A stretch of 64,000 nt of DNA, from assembly GCF_042427575.1 (NCBI RefSeq), contig NZ_JBHMFD010000009.1, forward strand, positions 1-64,000, in the 5' to 3' direction. Positions 34,334-44,671 of the stretch are shown piece after piece. Under the pieces are notes generated by a model. It saw only the letters and a list, made by a program, of their open reading frames with translations. It had not been told where the DNA came from and ran no database searches. The DNA comes from Bergeyella porcorum (GTDB lineage Bacteria; Bacteroidota; Bacteroidia; Flavobacteriales; Weeksellaceae). Position 1 is the stretch's first letter. Every line of letters begins with the position of its first letter. Both the position numbers and the translations under genes were made by a program.

Positions 34334-36543
34334 TTAGAATTTATAGTTGAGCTGTACAGCAAAATTTCGTGGGTCTGTTCTATTGAGATAACCGCCACGG
34401 AAATATGCGGAATAGCCAATAGAGTCTGTAAGATTGTTTGCAAATACTCTGATGCCCATATTTTTACAAGTGTATCCCACTTGTGCATTGATGGTGGTAT
34501 AAGCTTTCAAATAAAATGGAGCTACTCCTGGTATCGCATCATTTTCGTGTCCACGGCTGATTACAGTTTGAGTATGGTCATTTACTGGTCTTTCACCTAT
34601 ATAATAAACCCCTCCACCGAAGTTGAGCCCCTTTAAAACTCCTTCTTTCACCGTATAATTGAGCCAGCCATTGGCTGTATGTTTTGCGGCCATCATTGGA
34701 GCAGAGCCTTCTACAAAGGCTGGCGTGTTTTTATATTTCGCATCAAGGTAAGCGTATCCTGCCATTACCTCAAGTTGTGGAAGAAGTTTACCTATCAGGT
34801 CTATTTCCACCCCTTTTCTGGTAAGGTCTCCTGCAAATTCATAGAGGTTGGTAGCAATATTAGGATCGGTTCTTACTTCATAAGTAAGGTTGTTCATATC
34901 CATTGAGTAAAGGTTGATGTTAAATCTCAATTTTTCATCAAACCAATCAGATTTAATCCCCGCTTCCCATTGTCTTGTCACTGAAGGACCTGCTGTGCCG
35001 CCATTTATCATCACTCTATTCACTGTTCTTAAGTCTGTAGTATTGGTATAAGACCCATAAACATTGATGTTTTCTCTTGGTGCAATCATCAATCCGAAAG
35101 ATGGATTCCAAGCATCTTTTTGTCCTTCTCTTGGTCCATTGAATGAGCTATACCTCACACCCATTATGGCTTTTACATATTTTCCAATGTGCATTACTTC
35201 CTGAGCCATTAGCCCCACTGAAGGATTTTTTGCAGTATAAGTTCTACCAAGGAGCTGCAATAGACCAACATTGACATCCGAAGGCAAAATATTATTAACA
35301 TCTTGCGTCACATCTATCACTCCCGCAGAGACATAGGTAACCCTTTGGTTTTGTCCATTGACGGTTCTGGTATAGCCATAAGCATCGGAGAATGTCTCAG
35401 ATTCTTTCCAATCGAAGCCTACTTGGAAGGTGTGTTTTAGAAATCCTGTTTTCACCTCCTGCCCTATAAAATCAAACTGAAAAACTTTGGAACGATCCTC
35501 AGAGTAGCCTTTTGCTTTTCTTCTTTCTCTCATTTCATAGCCTTGCCCTCTCACTGCTGCGAGGCTGGTGGTTTCAGAATCGTTAGAATTATCAGAAGAC
35601 ATATAAGCTGCTCTTAATTTGAACTTATCAGAAAGTTTTCTCTCAGCCGTTATCATATAGCTAAAAGACTTTGTTAATGCCTTATCCGAAGCGAAGCCCA
35701 AGAACTTGTTTTTCGGCATATCATAGATGGCATAAGTATCGTTTGCTGCTAAGTTTACCGTACCTTGGTTGGGCGTTCTTTCATTATGAAGGTAATCCAT
35801 TTCTGCTATAATGCTGGTTTTATCATCTGGACGAAATGCAACCGAAGGATTAATGTAAATTCTTTCTCCCTCTACATAATCCACATAAGATTTATTGTTT
35901 TGATAAGCTGCATTAAACCTTACTGCCACCTTCCCTTGATTGTCCAAAACTCTTTGGAAGTCCACTGTCGGGCGATACATATCCCAACTTCCATATCGGA
36001 AACCTACATTGGTAGCATTATAAAATCTAGGGGGTTTGGTTACCAAATTAATCACGCCTCCTGCTGCTCCTAGTGCATTTCCGATACCTTGGGTAATTGC
36101 TGCTGAACCTCTAATCACTTGGATGCTTTCTATTCCCTGCATATCGGCAATCATAGAGCTCGTTCTAAAATCAGAGTTCATTAGAACACCGTTTTTCAGC
36201 GTAGGCGTTCCACGGTATCCACGGATAGACATACTCTCTGCACCTCCTCCATAGTTGCTAAACAACACTACCCCAGGGATATTTTTAGCGGCATCGGTAA
36301 TGGTGAGTGCCCCATTTCCTCTATTGCTTTATGAGAAATAATAGAAATACTTTGGATTTGATCTCTCGGTTTTAGAGGAAGACGGGTAATGATTTCCATC
36401 CCACGAGGTTGTTTTTTCTTCTCTCCGAAAAGTTCAATTTCATCTATTTTAGACTCTTTTCCCAGAGAATCTCTCTGTTTCTTCTGAGCATCTACTGATA
36501 CCAATCCTATCAGTAAACTAACACCTATATATGCTTTTTTCAT
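34334..36543 (-). pseudogene. TonB-dependent siderophore receptor, interrupted by a frameshift
   Basis: An outer-membrane receptor for an iron-siderophore complex, of the FhuE/FpvA type. The N-terminal piece starts at the ATG at 36543 with signal peptide MKKAYIGVSLLIGLVSVDAQ, a TonB-box-like region and IQSISIISHKAIEEMG. The frame then breaks at a run of four C on the plus strand (36310-36313). The second frame continues directly as ALTITDAAKNIPGVVLFSNYGG, the plug domain, then SIRGYRG, QVIRGSAAITQG and a full barrel to the terminal NFAVQLNYKF. An apparent start at 36268 lies inside the plug and is not a real start. One inserted base would restore an approximately 735-residue protein, so it may be a recent mutation, a phase-variation state or a sequencing error. 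Confidence 0.85.
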
Positions 36544-36558
36544 AATTAAAACTTTCCG

Positions 36559-36566
36559 CAAATATA
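36559..36566 (-). promoter_or_regulatory. -7 promoter element of the TonB-dependent receptor gene
   Basis: Reads TATATTTG on the minus strand (TAnnTTTG), 15 bp before the ATG at 36543. Confidence 0.5.
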
Positions 36567-36671
36567 GTTGTTTTTAAATAGTCTAAATAAAATTTATTTT
36601 ATGATTTTTATCACGTATGGAGTATTAAAAACAACAAAAAAATAAGCTATCCAAAAAGGGAGGTTTCACAT

Positions 36672-37796
36672 CTATTCTTCCACATTTTTCAGTGCCATTA
36701 GCAATTGGTAGGCTCCTTTGGTTACGATGGATTTATTGGCGTGGGGTTCAAAATTCAGAAGTTCGGTAAAGCCATTTTCAGAATCACCTATGGTAATCAG
36801 CAGCATTTTGTAGGTATTGGGTTGGGTTTCCTCAAAAATGTATTGCTTGCCCTCCCAACTGACGATGGCGTCGTCTGGCACCACAGTACCTTTCTTAGAG
36901 GCTATTTCTACATCGGCATTCATAAAAGTTCCAACGATGAGTTCCTGACTGGCATCTGCCAACTGACATTGTACTAAAACGCTTCTATCCATTGCCATAT
37001 CTTTCCCTATAGACTTGATGGTTGCTGCATATTTTTTTGTAGGATTTTGATTGGTATATGCCCATACTTTTTGCCCTACGCTTAACTGTACCAAATCTTT
37101 TTCAAAAGCTTTCAACATCAGGTAGATATGCTTGTTGTTCACGATTTCATACAGCACATCGGCAGTGGTTACATATTGCCCTATACTGGCATTTACCTTA
37201 GAGATATATCCCGATATAGGGGCTACCACACGCACGGTCTGTGTGATGTTTCCTGTACGCACGCTATTGGGGTTGATGCCATAGGCTCTGAGTTGAGAGG
37301 CAATTCCTTGCACAGAAGCACTTTGAGACTGTGCTTCGTTGGCTGCTCTTTGGGTTACCTTGTCTGATGCTGCCTGATATTGGTTGAGGTATTTTTGGCG
37401 TTCGTAATCTTTCTGAGCATACGCCAGATTGGATTTTGCTTGTAAATATTCTTGCTGAAGCCTTGCCAAATCTGGATTTTCTATCACAGCCAAAGTTTGT
37501 CCTTTTGAGACATAATCACCTGGCAAAAAACGCATTGTCTGTACCATACCTCCCGAAAGCGAAGACACACTCGCCACATCAGACGGCGGTGTATCTATCT
37601 GCCCTGAAAGGATGATTTTGTTAGAAATATCTTGCTGATGGACATTTTCTACCACTACCCCTGCATTTTTTTTCTGCAAAGCGGTGAGGGTAATTTCATT
37701 TTCTGTTTTGGTGTACACTTCCTCTGTGGTGGTATTTTCTTTGTTAGAACAAGAAAATAGTAAACCGAGGGCTAATATCGCGATGATGGATTTCAT
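36672..37796 (-). CDS. RND efflux periplasmic adaptor, CzcB/CusB type, lipoprotein
   Basis: Membrane-fusion protein that links the inner-membrane RND pump to its outer-membrane channel. The ATG at 37796 gives a lipoprotein signal, MKSIIAILALGLLFSC, with 13 bp to the upstream channel gene; a GTG start nine codons earlier would overlap that gene and spoil the signal. The lipoyl/barrel-sandwich halves are at ISNKIILSGQIDTPPSD and RVVAPISGYISKVNASIGQYV, separated by a helical hairpin (LQQEYLQAKSNLAYAQKDYERQ). The 374 residues are typical. It is the last gene of the efflux operon. Confidence 0.9.
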   Translation of the reverse strand: MKSIIAILALGLLFSCSNKENTTTEEVYTKTENEITLTALQKKNAGVVVENVHQQDISNKIILSGQIDTPPSDVASVSSLSGGMVQTMRFLPGDYVSKGQTLAVIENPDLARLQQEYLQAKSNLAYAQKDYERQKYLNQYQAASDKVTQRAANEAQSQSASVQGIASQLRAYGINPNSVRTGNITQTVRVVAPISGYISKVNASIGQYVTTADVLYEIVNNKHIYLMLKAFEKDLVQLSVGQKVWAYTNQNPTKKYAATIKSIGKDMAMDRSVLVQCQLADASQELIVGTFMNADVEIASKKGTVVPDDAIVSWEGKQYIFEETQPNTYKMLLITIGDSENGFTELLNFEPHANKSIVTKGAYQLLMALKNVEE

Positions 37797-37809
37797 AATC
37801 ATTTTTATT

Positions 37810-39027
37810 TTAATTGTTTGCACTTAGATAATTGAGTTCTATGACCTTTTCGTTGAGCATTTTCTGTGCATCGAGGTATCGGTTTTGAATGTCTAACGCT
37901 TGATTAATCAATGTGGTGTATTCTAAATAATTGGTTTCTCCTTCTTGCAAAAGCAATTGGGCGGTAAATAGAATGGTTTCTGCATTTTTCAATCCTTTTG
38001 ATTGATAATATGCTATTTCAGATTTCAGTTTTAGATACTCGCTATAGGCGGTTGCATACTGATTTTTAAAGTTTTTCACTGCCTGATTGTAATTGTTTTC
38101 GGCAATTTGCTGATTCACTTTCTGCCCTTCAATCACCGATTTTTGTGCGGCATTAAAAATCGGAATCGCCACGCCTACCACACCACTTTGGAAGCGATGC
38201 GTGCCATTGTAGTGGATGTTATCTGCCCCTGTACCTTTCATCGACATCGAATTGATTCCTATAGAAAAGCTCGGTAAAAGTTTGGATTTTTCGGCTTCTA
38301 AACGGGCGTTTTCTATAGATTTCTGATAGTCTAATTGCTCTAAAACCAATGGATTTCCAGAAAACTGTGCATCGTAATCAAATGACGAAGTGTAGAAATT
38401 ACTCGGTATATTCACATATTGTTGCTCTTCATCATTGATTAAAAAATTGAATTGCTGCAATAGAACCGCCTTGTCTTGCGTAGCGTTATTCAACTGAATT
38501 TGCATTTGGCTACGATATGCTTCGGCAGTTGTTTTCTCCAAAATATTGCTTTCACCTTTCTTCAATCTCAGTTCGGCTATGTGGTAATATCTAGAATAGA
38601 TGCTATCGCCTTTTTTTAGGAGTTTTTGCTTTTCATCGATATAATTCAACTGATTGTATATCATCTGAATATCCCTCTTCAATTGCCATTTTTGCACTTC
38701 TAATCCCAATTGTGCATTTTGCCACTCGTGTTCTAAAACCAATTTTTGAGCGTTGTAAAACTTAGGCAATCTTAGGGTTTGCGTCACAGAAATTCTATTA
38801 TCCACATAAGCAGAGTTAATTTGTCCTACTTCTGCAGACACATTCAGTGGGTCTATTGCTACATAAGACCGTTTCATTTTTTCTTGATAATCTATTCTTA
38901 GTTTTCCAGATTTTATATCCAAATTATTCTGAAATGCCTTGCTGTAAGCCTCTTCTAAACTGATGGGTACTTGTCCCCAGCTCCACAAAGGCAACCACAG
39001 CAGTAGATATTTTATATATTGTCTCAT
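37810..39027 (-). CDS. Outer-membrane efflux channel, TolC/CzcC family
   Basis: Outer-membrane component of the metal efflux system. Signal peptide MRQYIKYLLLWLPLWSWGQ, then the two TolC-type repeats (about 25-190 and 210-400) rich in helical, Gln/Asn/Tyr-containing segments such as LEQLDYQKSIENARLEAEKSKLLPSFSIG. The LLPSFSIG element marks the start of a barrel strand. The 405 residues match the CzcC/CusC type. It is 22 bp from the RND gene and 13 bp from the adaptor gene. Confidence 0.9.
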   Translation of the reverse strand: MRQYIKYLLLWLPLWSWGQVPISLEEAYSKAFQNNLDIKSGKLRIDYQEKMKRSYVAIDPLNVSAEVGQINSAYVDNRISVTQTLRLPKFYNAQKLVLEHEWQNAQLGLEVQKWQLKRDIQMIYNQLNYIDEKQKLLKKGDSIYSRYYHIAELRLKKGESNILEKTTAEAYRSQMQIQLNNATQDKAVLLQQFNFLINDEEQQYVNIPSNFYTSSFDYDAQFSGNPLVLEQLDYQKSIENARLEAEKSKLLPSFSIGINSMSMKGTGADNIHYNGTHRFQSGVVGVAIPIFNAAQKSVIEGQKVNQQIAENNYNQAVKNFKNQYATAYSEYLKLKSEIAYYQSKGLKNAETILFTAQLLLQEGETNYLEYTTLINQALDIQNRYLDAQKMLNEKVIELNYLSANN

Positions 39028-39049
39028 TGTATTCTTATTGAATTAGTAT

Positions 39050-42000
39050 TTATTGAAGGTCTTCTTGCTGGTGCGATTTTTTGGTAAAATGTTTTTCAAA
39101 CCAAATGTACATCACAGGAAGAAGATACAAGGTGAGGAATGTCGCTAAGAGCAATCCTCCAATGACTACCGTTGCCAAAGGATGCTGTACCTCAGCTCCT
39201 TCTCCAGTAGAAGTTGCCATCGGAAGGAAGCCCAATGAAGCTACAAAAGCCGTCATCAGCACGGGGCGTAATCGGGTTTTTCCACCTAATTTTACCACAT
39301 CTTTCAGGTCGGTAAGACTTTCTTTCTGTCGGTTAAATTCTGCTACGAGCACAATTCCGTTGAGCACCGCAACCCCAAAAAGAGCGATGAAGCCAACACC
39401 TGCCGAAATACTAAAATTCATATCCCGAATCCAAAGCGAGAAAATTCCTCCAATGGCAGATAGCGGAATTGCAGAAAAAATGAGGAAGCCATATTTTACC
39501 GAGTTGAACGCGAAATACAACAACAATAAAATCAAAAACAAACTCACCGGAACGGCAATGAGCAATCGGGATTTTGCTTGCTGAAGGTTTTCAAAAGTTC
39601 CTCCGTATTTAATAGAATATCCCGCAGGCAACTTCAGTTCTTGCTCTACCTTTGTTTGTAGTTCTTCCACTGTAGATTGGATATCTCTATCTCTTACATT
39701 GAAGCCCACCACAATACGGCGCATTGCATTTTCTCTTTGGATTTGATTGACACTTTCTTTGAGCTCAACTTTTGCCACTGCACTTAGTGGAATTTCGGTG
39801 CCGTTGGGCGTTGGTATCAAAAGGTTGTTGACATTATCCACATTCTCTCTCTGCTCGCCTTCTAAACGCACCACCAAATCAAACTTTTTCTCTCCTTCAT
39901 ATACCGCACCTGCTACTTGCCCAGCAAAGGCGGTGTTCACCATATTATTGATATGGTTGACATCCAATCCGTATTGAGAAATTGCCTCTCTATTGTAGGA
40001 GATGATAATCTGCGGAACACCAGAGATGGGTTCTACATAAATATTCTGAGCCCCTTGTACCTTTTTAGAAATTTCGCCCAATTTTTCGGCATAGACCTTC
40101 AAGGTATCTAGATTTTCGCCAAAGATTTTGCACACCACATCTTGTCTAGCCCCCGTCATCAGTTCGTTAAAACGCATTGCCACAGGATATTGAAAAGAAT
40201 AGGTAACACCTATGAGGTTTTTCTTCAACTCTGCCGACATCTTTTCTGCCAGTTCATCATAGGTTTTGGCAGAAGTCCATTCTTCACGTGGTTTTAGGAT
40301 AATCATCATATCGCTGGCATCTATCGGCATTGGGTCTGTAGGGATTTCGCTACTTCCTGTTTTACCTACGATTTTTTCTATTTCAGGGAATTTTTTCAGC
40401 AATACTTTTTGAGATTTCAATACGGCTTCTGTAGAAGTTTCTAGGTTACTTCCTGGCAACACTCTGGTATCTACGGCAAAATCCCCTTCGGGCAAGGTAG
40501 GGATAAACTCCCCTCCCAATCTAGACATCGTAAATACGGCAACAAAAAACAAGGCTACTACGCCAAAAAACACCCAGTTTTGCACTCTAATGACGCGGTC
40601 TAAAGAGGATTCATAGAAATGCTCTAGTTTCTCCATCACCCTATCGGAAATCGTTTTCTTGTGGCTAATGTTTTTAGAAAGTACCAAAGACCCCATCATT
40701 GGCACATAGGTAAGCGATAAAATAAACGCTCCTAATAGTGCGAATATCACGGTTTGTGCCATTGGCTTGAACATTTTTCCTTCGATGCCTTGTAGGGTAA
40801 GAATAGGCAGGTAAACCATTAGAATGATAATTTGCCCAAATACTGCGGAGTTCATCATTTTGCTGGCAGAGGTTTTTACTTCCTCGTCCATTTGCGATTG
40901 GGACAGTTTTCTATTCTGAAGAAGTCCATTGCCATGTAGCTTGTGCAGCACCGCTTCTACAATAATTACGGCACCGTCCACAATCAGTCCGAAATCTAGA
41001 GCACCTAGACTCATCAGGTTTCCAGAGACGCCAAAAATATTCATCATAATAATGGCAAAAAGCATCGATAGTGGAATGACAGATGCTACCAGAAAACCTG
41101 CTCTAAGGTTTCCAAGGAATACCACCAATACGAAAATAACAATGAGTGCCCCTTCTATCAAGTTTTTAGAAACGGTACCTATGGCGTTGTTTACCATTTT
41201 GGTTCTGTCCAAAAACGGTTCTATTTTCACCCCTTCGGGCAGTGTTTTTTCAATCTCGGCAATTCTATCTTTTACTTTGGCAATCACCTCGTTAGAGTTA
41301 GCACCTTTCATCATCATTACCACAGCTCCAGCCACTTCGCCCTCACCGTTGTAGGTCATTGCACCATAGCGAATGGCTTTTCCGTACTGTACTTTTCCAA
41401 TGTTTTTGATGTAAATAGGCGTGCCATCAGCGAGGTTTTTCACCATAGTATTTTCGATATCGGCAATTTTCCCTAATAAACCTTCGGTTCTGATGAACAA
41501 GACATTAGGCCCTTTTTCTATATAAGCCCCACCGGTGTTTTGGTTGTTTTTTTGAAGAGCATCAAAAACCTCCGTCATCGTTACGCCCATCGCCTTTAGC
41601 GTGGCAGGATTGATGGCTACTTCATATTGTTTTAAATCTCCTCCAAAGCTGGCAACATCTGCTACTCCTTCGGTTCCTAATAGCTGACGACGCACCACCC
41701 AATCTTGTATGGTTCTAAGTTCCATCGCATTATAGCGGTGCTCAAATCCCTTTTTAGGACGAATGGCATATTGGTAAATTTCTCCCAATCCTGTGGAAAT
41801 AGGAGCCATAGTAGGTGTTCCCAAACTCTGAGGAATTTCTTTGGAAACCTGTTGCAAACGCTCTGCTACCTGCTGGCGTGCCAGATAAAGGTCTATATCA
41901 TCGTGGAACACAATGGTGATTACCGATAAACCAAACCTTGAAAAACTTCGCATCTGCTTGATGCCCTGAATGTTGTTATTGGCTTGTTCGAGCGGAAAAG

Positions 42001-42196
42001 TGATAAAACGCTCTACATCGGTAGCACCTAAGCTGGGAGATACCGTGATGATTTGCACCTGATTGTCTGTAATATCTGGTACGGCATCTATGGATAGTTT
42101 TTTGAGTTCGAATAATCCATAAACCAGTAAGCCTAAAGTCATTAAAGCAATAACTAGCTTGTTTTTTATAGAGAACTCTATAATTTTACTTAACAT
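39050..42196 (-). CDS. Heavy-metal RND efflux pump, CzcA family
   Basis: Proton-driven inner-membrane pump of a tripartite metal exporter. The 1048 residues have the two-fold RND pattern: TM1 near 13-32, a large periplasmic loop, TM2-6 (about 340-500), a second loop and TM8-12 (about 865-1035). The TM4 motif is DFGLIVDGAVIIVEAVLH, close to the DFG-x3-DGA-x3-VEN signature of Co/Zn/Cd pumps (HME1) rather than the Cu/Ag type (AIG-x3-DAA). The usual final Asn is Ala here. Substrate is therefore more likely Co, Zn or Cd, but this is inference. No metal regulator is adjacent. Confidence 0.92.
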   Translation of the reverse strand: MLSKIIEFSIKNKLVIALMTLGLLVYGLFELKKLSIDAVPDITDNQVQIITVSPSLGATDVERFITFPLEQANNNIQGIKQMRSFSRFGLSVITIVFHDDIDLYLARQQVAERLQQVSKEIPQSLGTPTMAPISTGLGEIYQYAIRPKKGFEHRYNAMELRTIQDWVVRRQLLGTEGVADVASFGGDLKQYEVAINPATLKAMGVTMTEVFDALQKNNQNTGGAYIEKGPNVLFIRTEGLLGKIADIENTMVKNLADGTPIYIKNIGKVQYGKAIRYGAMTYNGEGEVAGAVVMMMKGANSNEVIAKVKDRIAEIEKTLPEGVKIEPFLDRTKMVNNAIGTVSKNLIEGALIVIFVLVVFLGNLRAGFLVASVIPLSMLFAIIMMNIFGVSGNLMSLGALDFGLIVDGAVIIVEAVLHKLHGNGLLQNRKLSQSQMDEEVKTSASKMMNSAVFGQIIILMVYLPILTLQGIEGKMFKPMAQTVIFALLGAFILSLTYVPMMGSLVLSKNISHKKTISDRVMEKLEHFYESSLDRVIRVQNWVFFGVVALFFVAVFTMSRLGGEFIPTLPEGDFAVDTRVLPGSNLETSTEAVLKSQKVLLKKFPEIEKIVGKTGSSEIPTDPMPIDASDMMIILKPREEWTSAKTYDELAEKMSAELKKNLIGVTYSFQYPVAMRFNELMTGARQDVVCKIFGENLDTLKVYAEKLGEISKKVQGAQNIYVEPISGVPQIIISYNREAISQYGLDVNHINNMVNTAFAGQVAGAVYEGEKKFDLVVRLEGEQRENVDNVNNLLIPTPNGTEIPLSAVAKVELKESVNQIQRENAMRRIVVGFNVRDRDIQSTVEELQTKVEQELKLPAGYSIKYGGTFENLQQAKSRLLIAVPVSLFLILLLLYFAFNSVKYGFLIFSAIPLSAIGGIFSLWIRDMNFSISAGVGFIALFGVAVLNGIVLVAEFNRQKESLTDLKDVVKLGGKTRLRPVLMTAFVASLGFLPMATSTGEGAEVQHPLATVVIGGLLLATFLTLYLLPVMYIWFEKHFTKKSHQQEDLQ

Positions 42197-42295
42197 ATAT
42201 TTAATTGAAATAAAAGTTTGACTTTGTTTTAAAAGGCATTTGTCCTACATTGTACAATGAGGAATATCAAAAAGCCATAAGCGTCTTTTTTTCAA

Positions 42296-42682
42296 TTAAA
42301 TCTTAGGTGGTTGCCAAATAGAGGTAAAAACAGAGGGGTAAAACGGTTCTACATAAGCGAAGTTATGCGATTGTTCTCTGTAATTGGTAGGTTCTTTCGT
42401 GAAATAAAGTTGCATTTGCTTCTGTGGAAATGCGATACCCAACGCCATAGATACTAAATCTATTTGCTTGAAAGGCAATTGCATATCTTGCTCATAGTCG
42501 GCATCTTGCACCTGTGGGTCTAGGTAATGTATTCTGAAAAATGTGGCTAAAGTCATCTCTTCGTTTTGCTGCTTATGCGTGAGGTAATGCTCTATCAGCA
42601 AAGGCAATTTCAATACCTGCCGTACCTCGCTGAAAGAGGTAAGGTATAGGATAATGAACAGATATGGTATCAGCCTTTTCAA
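42296..42682 (-). CDS. Small exported protein leading the metal efflux operon
   Basis: A 128-residue protein with an N-terminal hydrophobic signal (MKRLIPYLFIILYLTSFSEV). Similar small proteins precede CzcA/CusA operons in Flavobacteriia; no role is assigned. LPLLIEHYLTHKQQNEEMTLATFFRIHYLDP contains two spaced His residues that could bind metal, which is speculation. The start codon appears to be TTG at 42682: the frame has TAA just upstream and no internal ATG before the conserved region. A promoter element lies 20 bp upstream, so it is the first gene of the operon. Confidence 0.7.
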   Translation of the reverse strand: MKRLIPYLFIILYLTSFSEVRQVLKLPLLIEHYLTHKQQNEEMTLATFFRIHYLDPQVQDADYEQDMQLPFKQIDLVSMALGIAFPQKQMQLYFTKEPTNYREQSHNFAYVEPFYPSVFTSIWQPPKI

Positions 42683-42701
42683 AATGGTTTATTTAGTAAA
42701 G

Positions 42702-42728
42702 CAAAGGTAGCTGAAATATGAATACAAA
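42702..42728 (-). promoter_or_regulatory. Promoter of the metal efflux operon
   Basis: Minus-strand TACCTTTG (42702-42709) is a full -7 match; minus-strand TTTG at 42725-42728 lies 15 bp upstream as a possible -33 element, slightly closer than usual. Confidence 0.5.
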
Positions 42729-42937
42729 AAATCGTTTCTTAACATTTGTAATAAGAATAAATAAAAAGCATATAATCTAGCCAAAATCACTCAGTAGGCA
42801 ACAAACTATAAGCAATAAGCTTTAATCTCTACACGATAGATATTTTGCAAACACTCTTCTACAACCCTTTCAATTCACTATATATCAATATTTTTTTTAA
42901 AAAAATCTTCTCTTAATATTCTAAAATAACTGTACTG

Positions 42938-43008
42938 AAAAAGCAGGCGGGCTTTTAGGGAAAAACAGGCGAGCTTTTGAGTAAAAGCAGGCGGGCTTTT
43001 TGAGAAGA
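42938..43008. repeat. Three hairpin units with an exact 22-bp period
   Basis: CAGGCGGGC-like cores start at 42944, 42966 and 42988, exactly 22 bp apart. Each unit has AAAAGC or AAAAAC before and GCTTTT after the core, so each can fold into a small AAAAGC/GCTTTT hairpin. The rest of the gap 42729-43238 is AT-rich sequence in which I see no gene. Confidence 0.85.
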
Positions 43009-43238
43009 CCTGCCGTATAACTTCACAACTGAATAAAATAATCCTTGTGCAGATAGACTGACATAAAAAAAATGAAACCGCTAATCTCTTATTAACAAGT
43101 CTTCTTTATGTGTATTTATCAAACATCTTCAAAATATAATTTCTTGCATTTAGCCTAAAATATCATTTGGCTATAAATCCGAACTGAATAAATTTCATAA
43201 CTTTACACACTGAATAATTTTAGAAAAACAAAACCTCT

Positions 43239-44588
43239 GTGGCGAAACTTAAAACAGCATACTTTTGTCAGAATTGTGGAACACAGTTTTCCCAATGGCA
43301 CGGACAATGCAAGAATTGTGGAGAATGGAATACCTTAACGGAAGAAATCGCAGAGAAAATTTCTCCTAATAAAGGTATTTCGGATAAGAAGAAAAATCAC
43401 ATCATCAATATCATTGAGGTGGAAACCAATGAGGAGCCTCGCATCAAGACCGTTTCTGAGGAGCTCAATAGAGTGTTGGGAGGTGGTATTGTCTTGGGGT
43501 CGGTTATTCTCATCGGTGGCGAACCTGGGATAGGAAAATCTACGCTTTTGCTTCAATTGGCATTGAAAATGAAGAAGAAAATTCTCTATATTTCTGGGGA
43601 AGAAAGTGCTTCGCAAATTAAGATGAGAGCTGACCGATTAACCGATGTGCAAAATCCCAATTGTTTCCTCTTTACAGAAGTTTCGGTAGAGAAAATTATT
43701 CACGAAGCCAAAAAGCTACAGCCCGATTTGATGATTGTGGACTCTATCCAAACGCTGCAATCTCAGCTTTTGGAAAGCTCACCGGGGACAGTTTCACAGA
43801 TTAGAGAATGTTCTAACGAGCTGATAAAATTTGCCAAAGATACCAACACTCCTATTATTCTGGTAGGACACATCACCAAAGATGGGCAGATAGCAGGGCC
43901 TAAGCTATTGGAACATATGGTAGATGTGGTGCTCAATTTTGATGGAGATAGGAATCACCTCTTCAGGTTGCTCCGTGCTAGTAAGAACCGTTTTGGCTCT
44001 ACTGCGGAAATTGGAATTTATGAGATGATTTCTCAAGGGCTAAAAGAAATCAAAAATCCATCGGAAATCTTGATAACCAAAAAGTTTGAAGAACTTTCTG
44101 GGAATGCCATTGCTGTAACTTTGGAGGGCAATCGCCCAATGCTTTTAGAGATTCAGGCATTGGTAAGTACGGCGGTTTATGGTACGCCACAGCGTAGCTG
44201 TACAGGGTTTGATGCCAAGCGACTGAATATGCTACTTGCCGTTTTGGAAAAAAGAGCAGGGTTTCAGTTGGGAGCAAAAGATGTCTTCCTCAATATCACG
44301 GGGGGCATCAAGACCGATGACCCAGCTTTAGACTTGGCTGTGGTAGCCTCTATTTTATCCTCCAATGAGGATATCTCTGTATCAGAAAAATATTGTTTTG
44401 CTGGGGAAATTGGCTTGAGTGGGGAGATACGCCCCGTTCCACAGATAGAGCATCGTATTTCGGAGGCGGAGAAATTGGGGTATGATAAAATTTTCGTTTC
44501 TAATCTTAATAAAATACCTAAGCGTAAATTTGGCATCACCATCGTAGAGGTAAGCAAGATAGAGGAAGTTCACGAGATGTTGTTTTAG
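43239..44588 (+). CDS. radA: DNA repair protein RadA
   Basis: RecA-like ATPase that promotes branch migration during recombination. Zinc finger CQNCGTQFSQWHGQCKNCGE (residues 9-28), Walker A GGEPGIGKST (about 90), the RadA-specific KNRFG motif in SKNRFGSTAEIG, and a C-terminal Lon-like domain with a GEIGLSGEIRPVPQ segment. The 449 residues are normal. It starts with GTG at 43239. It appears monocistronic or leads the ACP phosphodiesterase gene 83 bp downstream. Confidence 0.95.
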   Translation: MAKLKTAYFCQNCGTQFSQWHGQCKNCGEWNTLTEEIAEKISPNKGISDKKKNHIINIIEVETNEEPRIKTVSEELNRVLGGGIVLGSVILIGGEPGIGKSTLLLQLALKMKKKILYISGEESASQIKMRADRLTDVQNPNCFLFTEVSVEKIIHEAKKLQPDLMIVDSIQTLQSQLLESSPGTVSQIRECSNELIKFAKDTNTPIILVGHITKDGQIAGPKLLEHMVDVVLNFDGDRNHLFRLLRASKNRFGSTAEIGIYEMISQGLKEIKNPSEILITKKFEELSGNAIAVTLEGNRPMLLEIQALVSTAVYGTPQRSCTGFDAKRLNMLLAVLEKRAGFQLGAKDVFLNITGGIKTDDPALDLAVVASILSSNEDISVSEKYCFAGEIGLSGEIRPVPQIEHRISEAEKLGYDKIFVSNLNKIPKRKFGITIVEVSKIEEVHEMLF

Positions 44589-44671
44589 GATTTAAGGATT
44601 GAATAATTTAAAGATTAAAAGATTATACCGCTTAAAGTCTACTACTTAACTCAAAATTTAAAACTACTCTT

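Noticed and set aside
34334..36268. TonB-dependent receptor as a complete gene starting at 36268
   Set aside because: That start is inside the plug domain; the signal peptide and TonB-box part are in the adjacent frame, so the whole is one interrupted gene.
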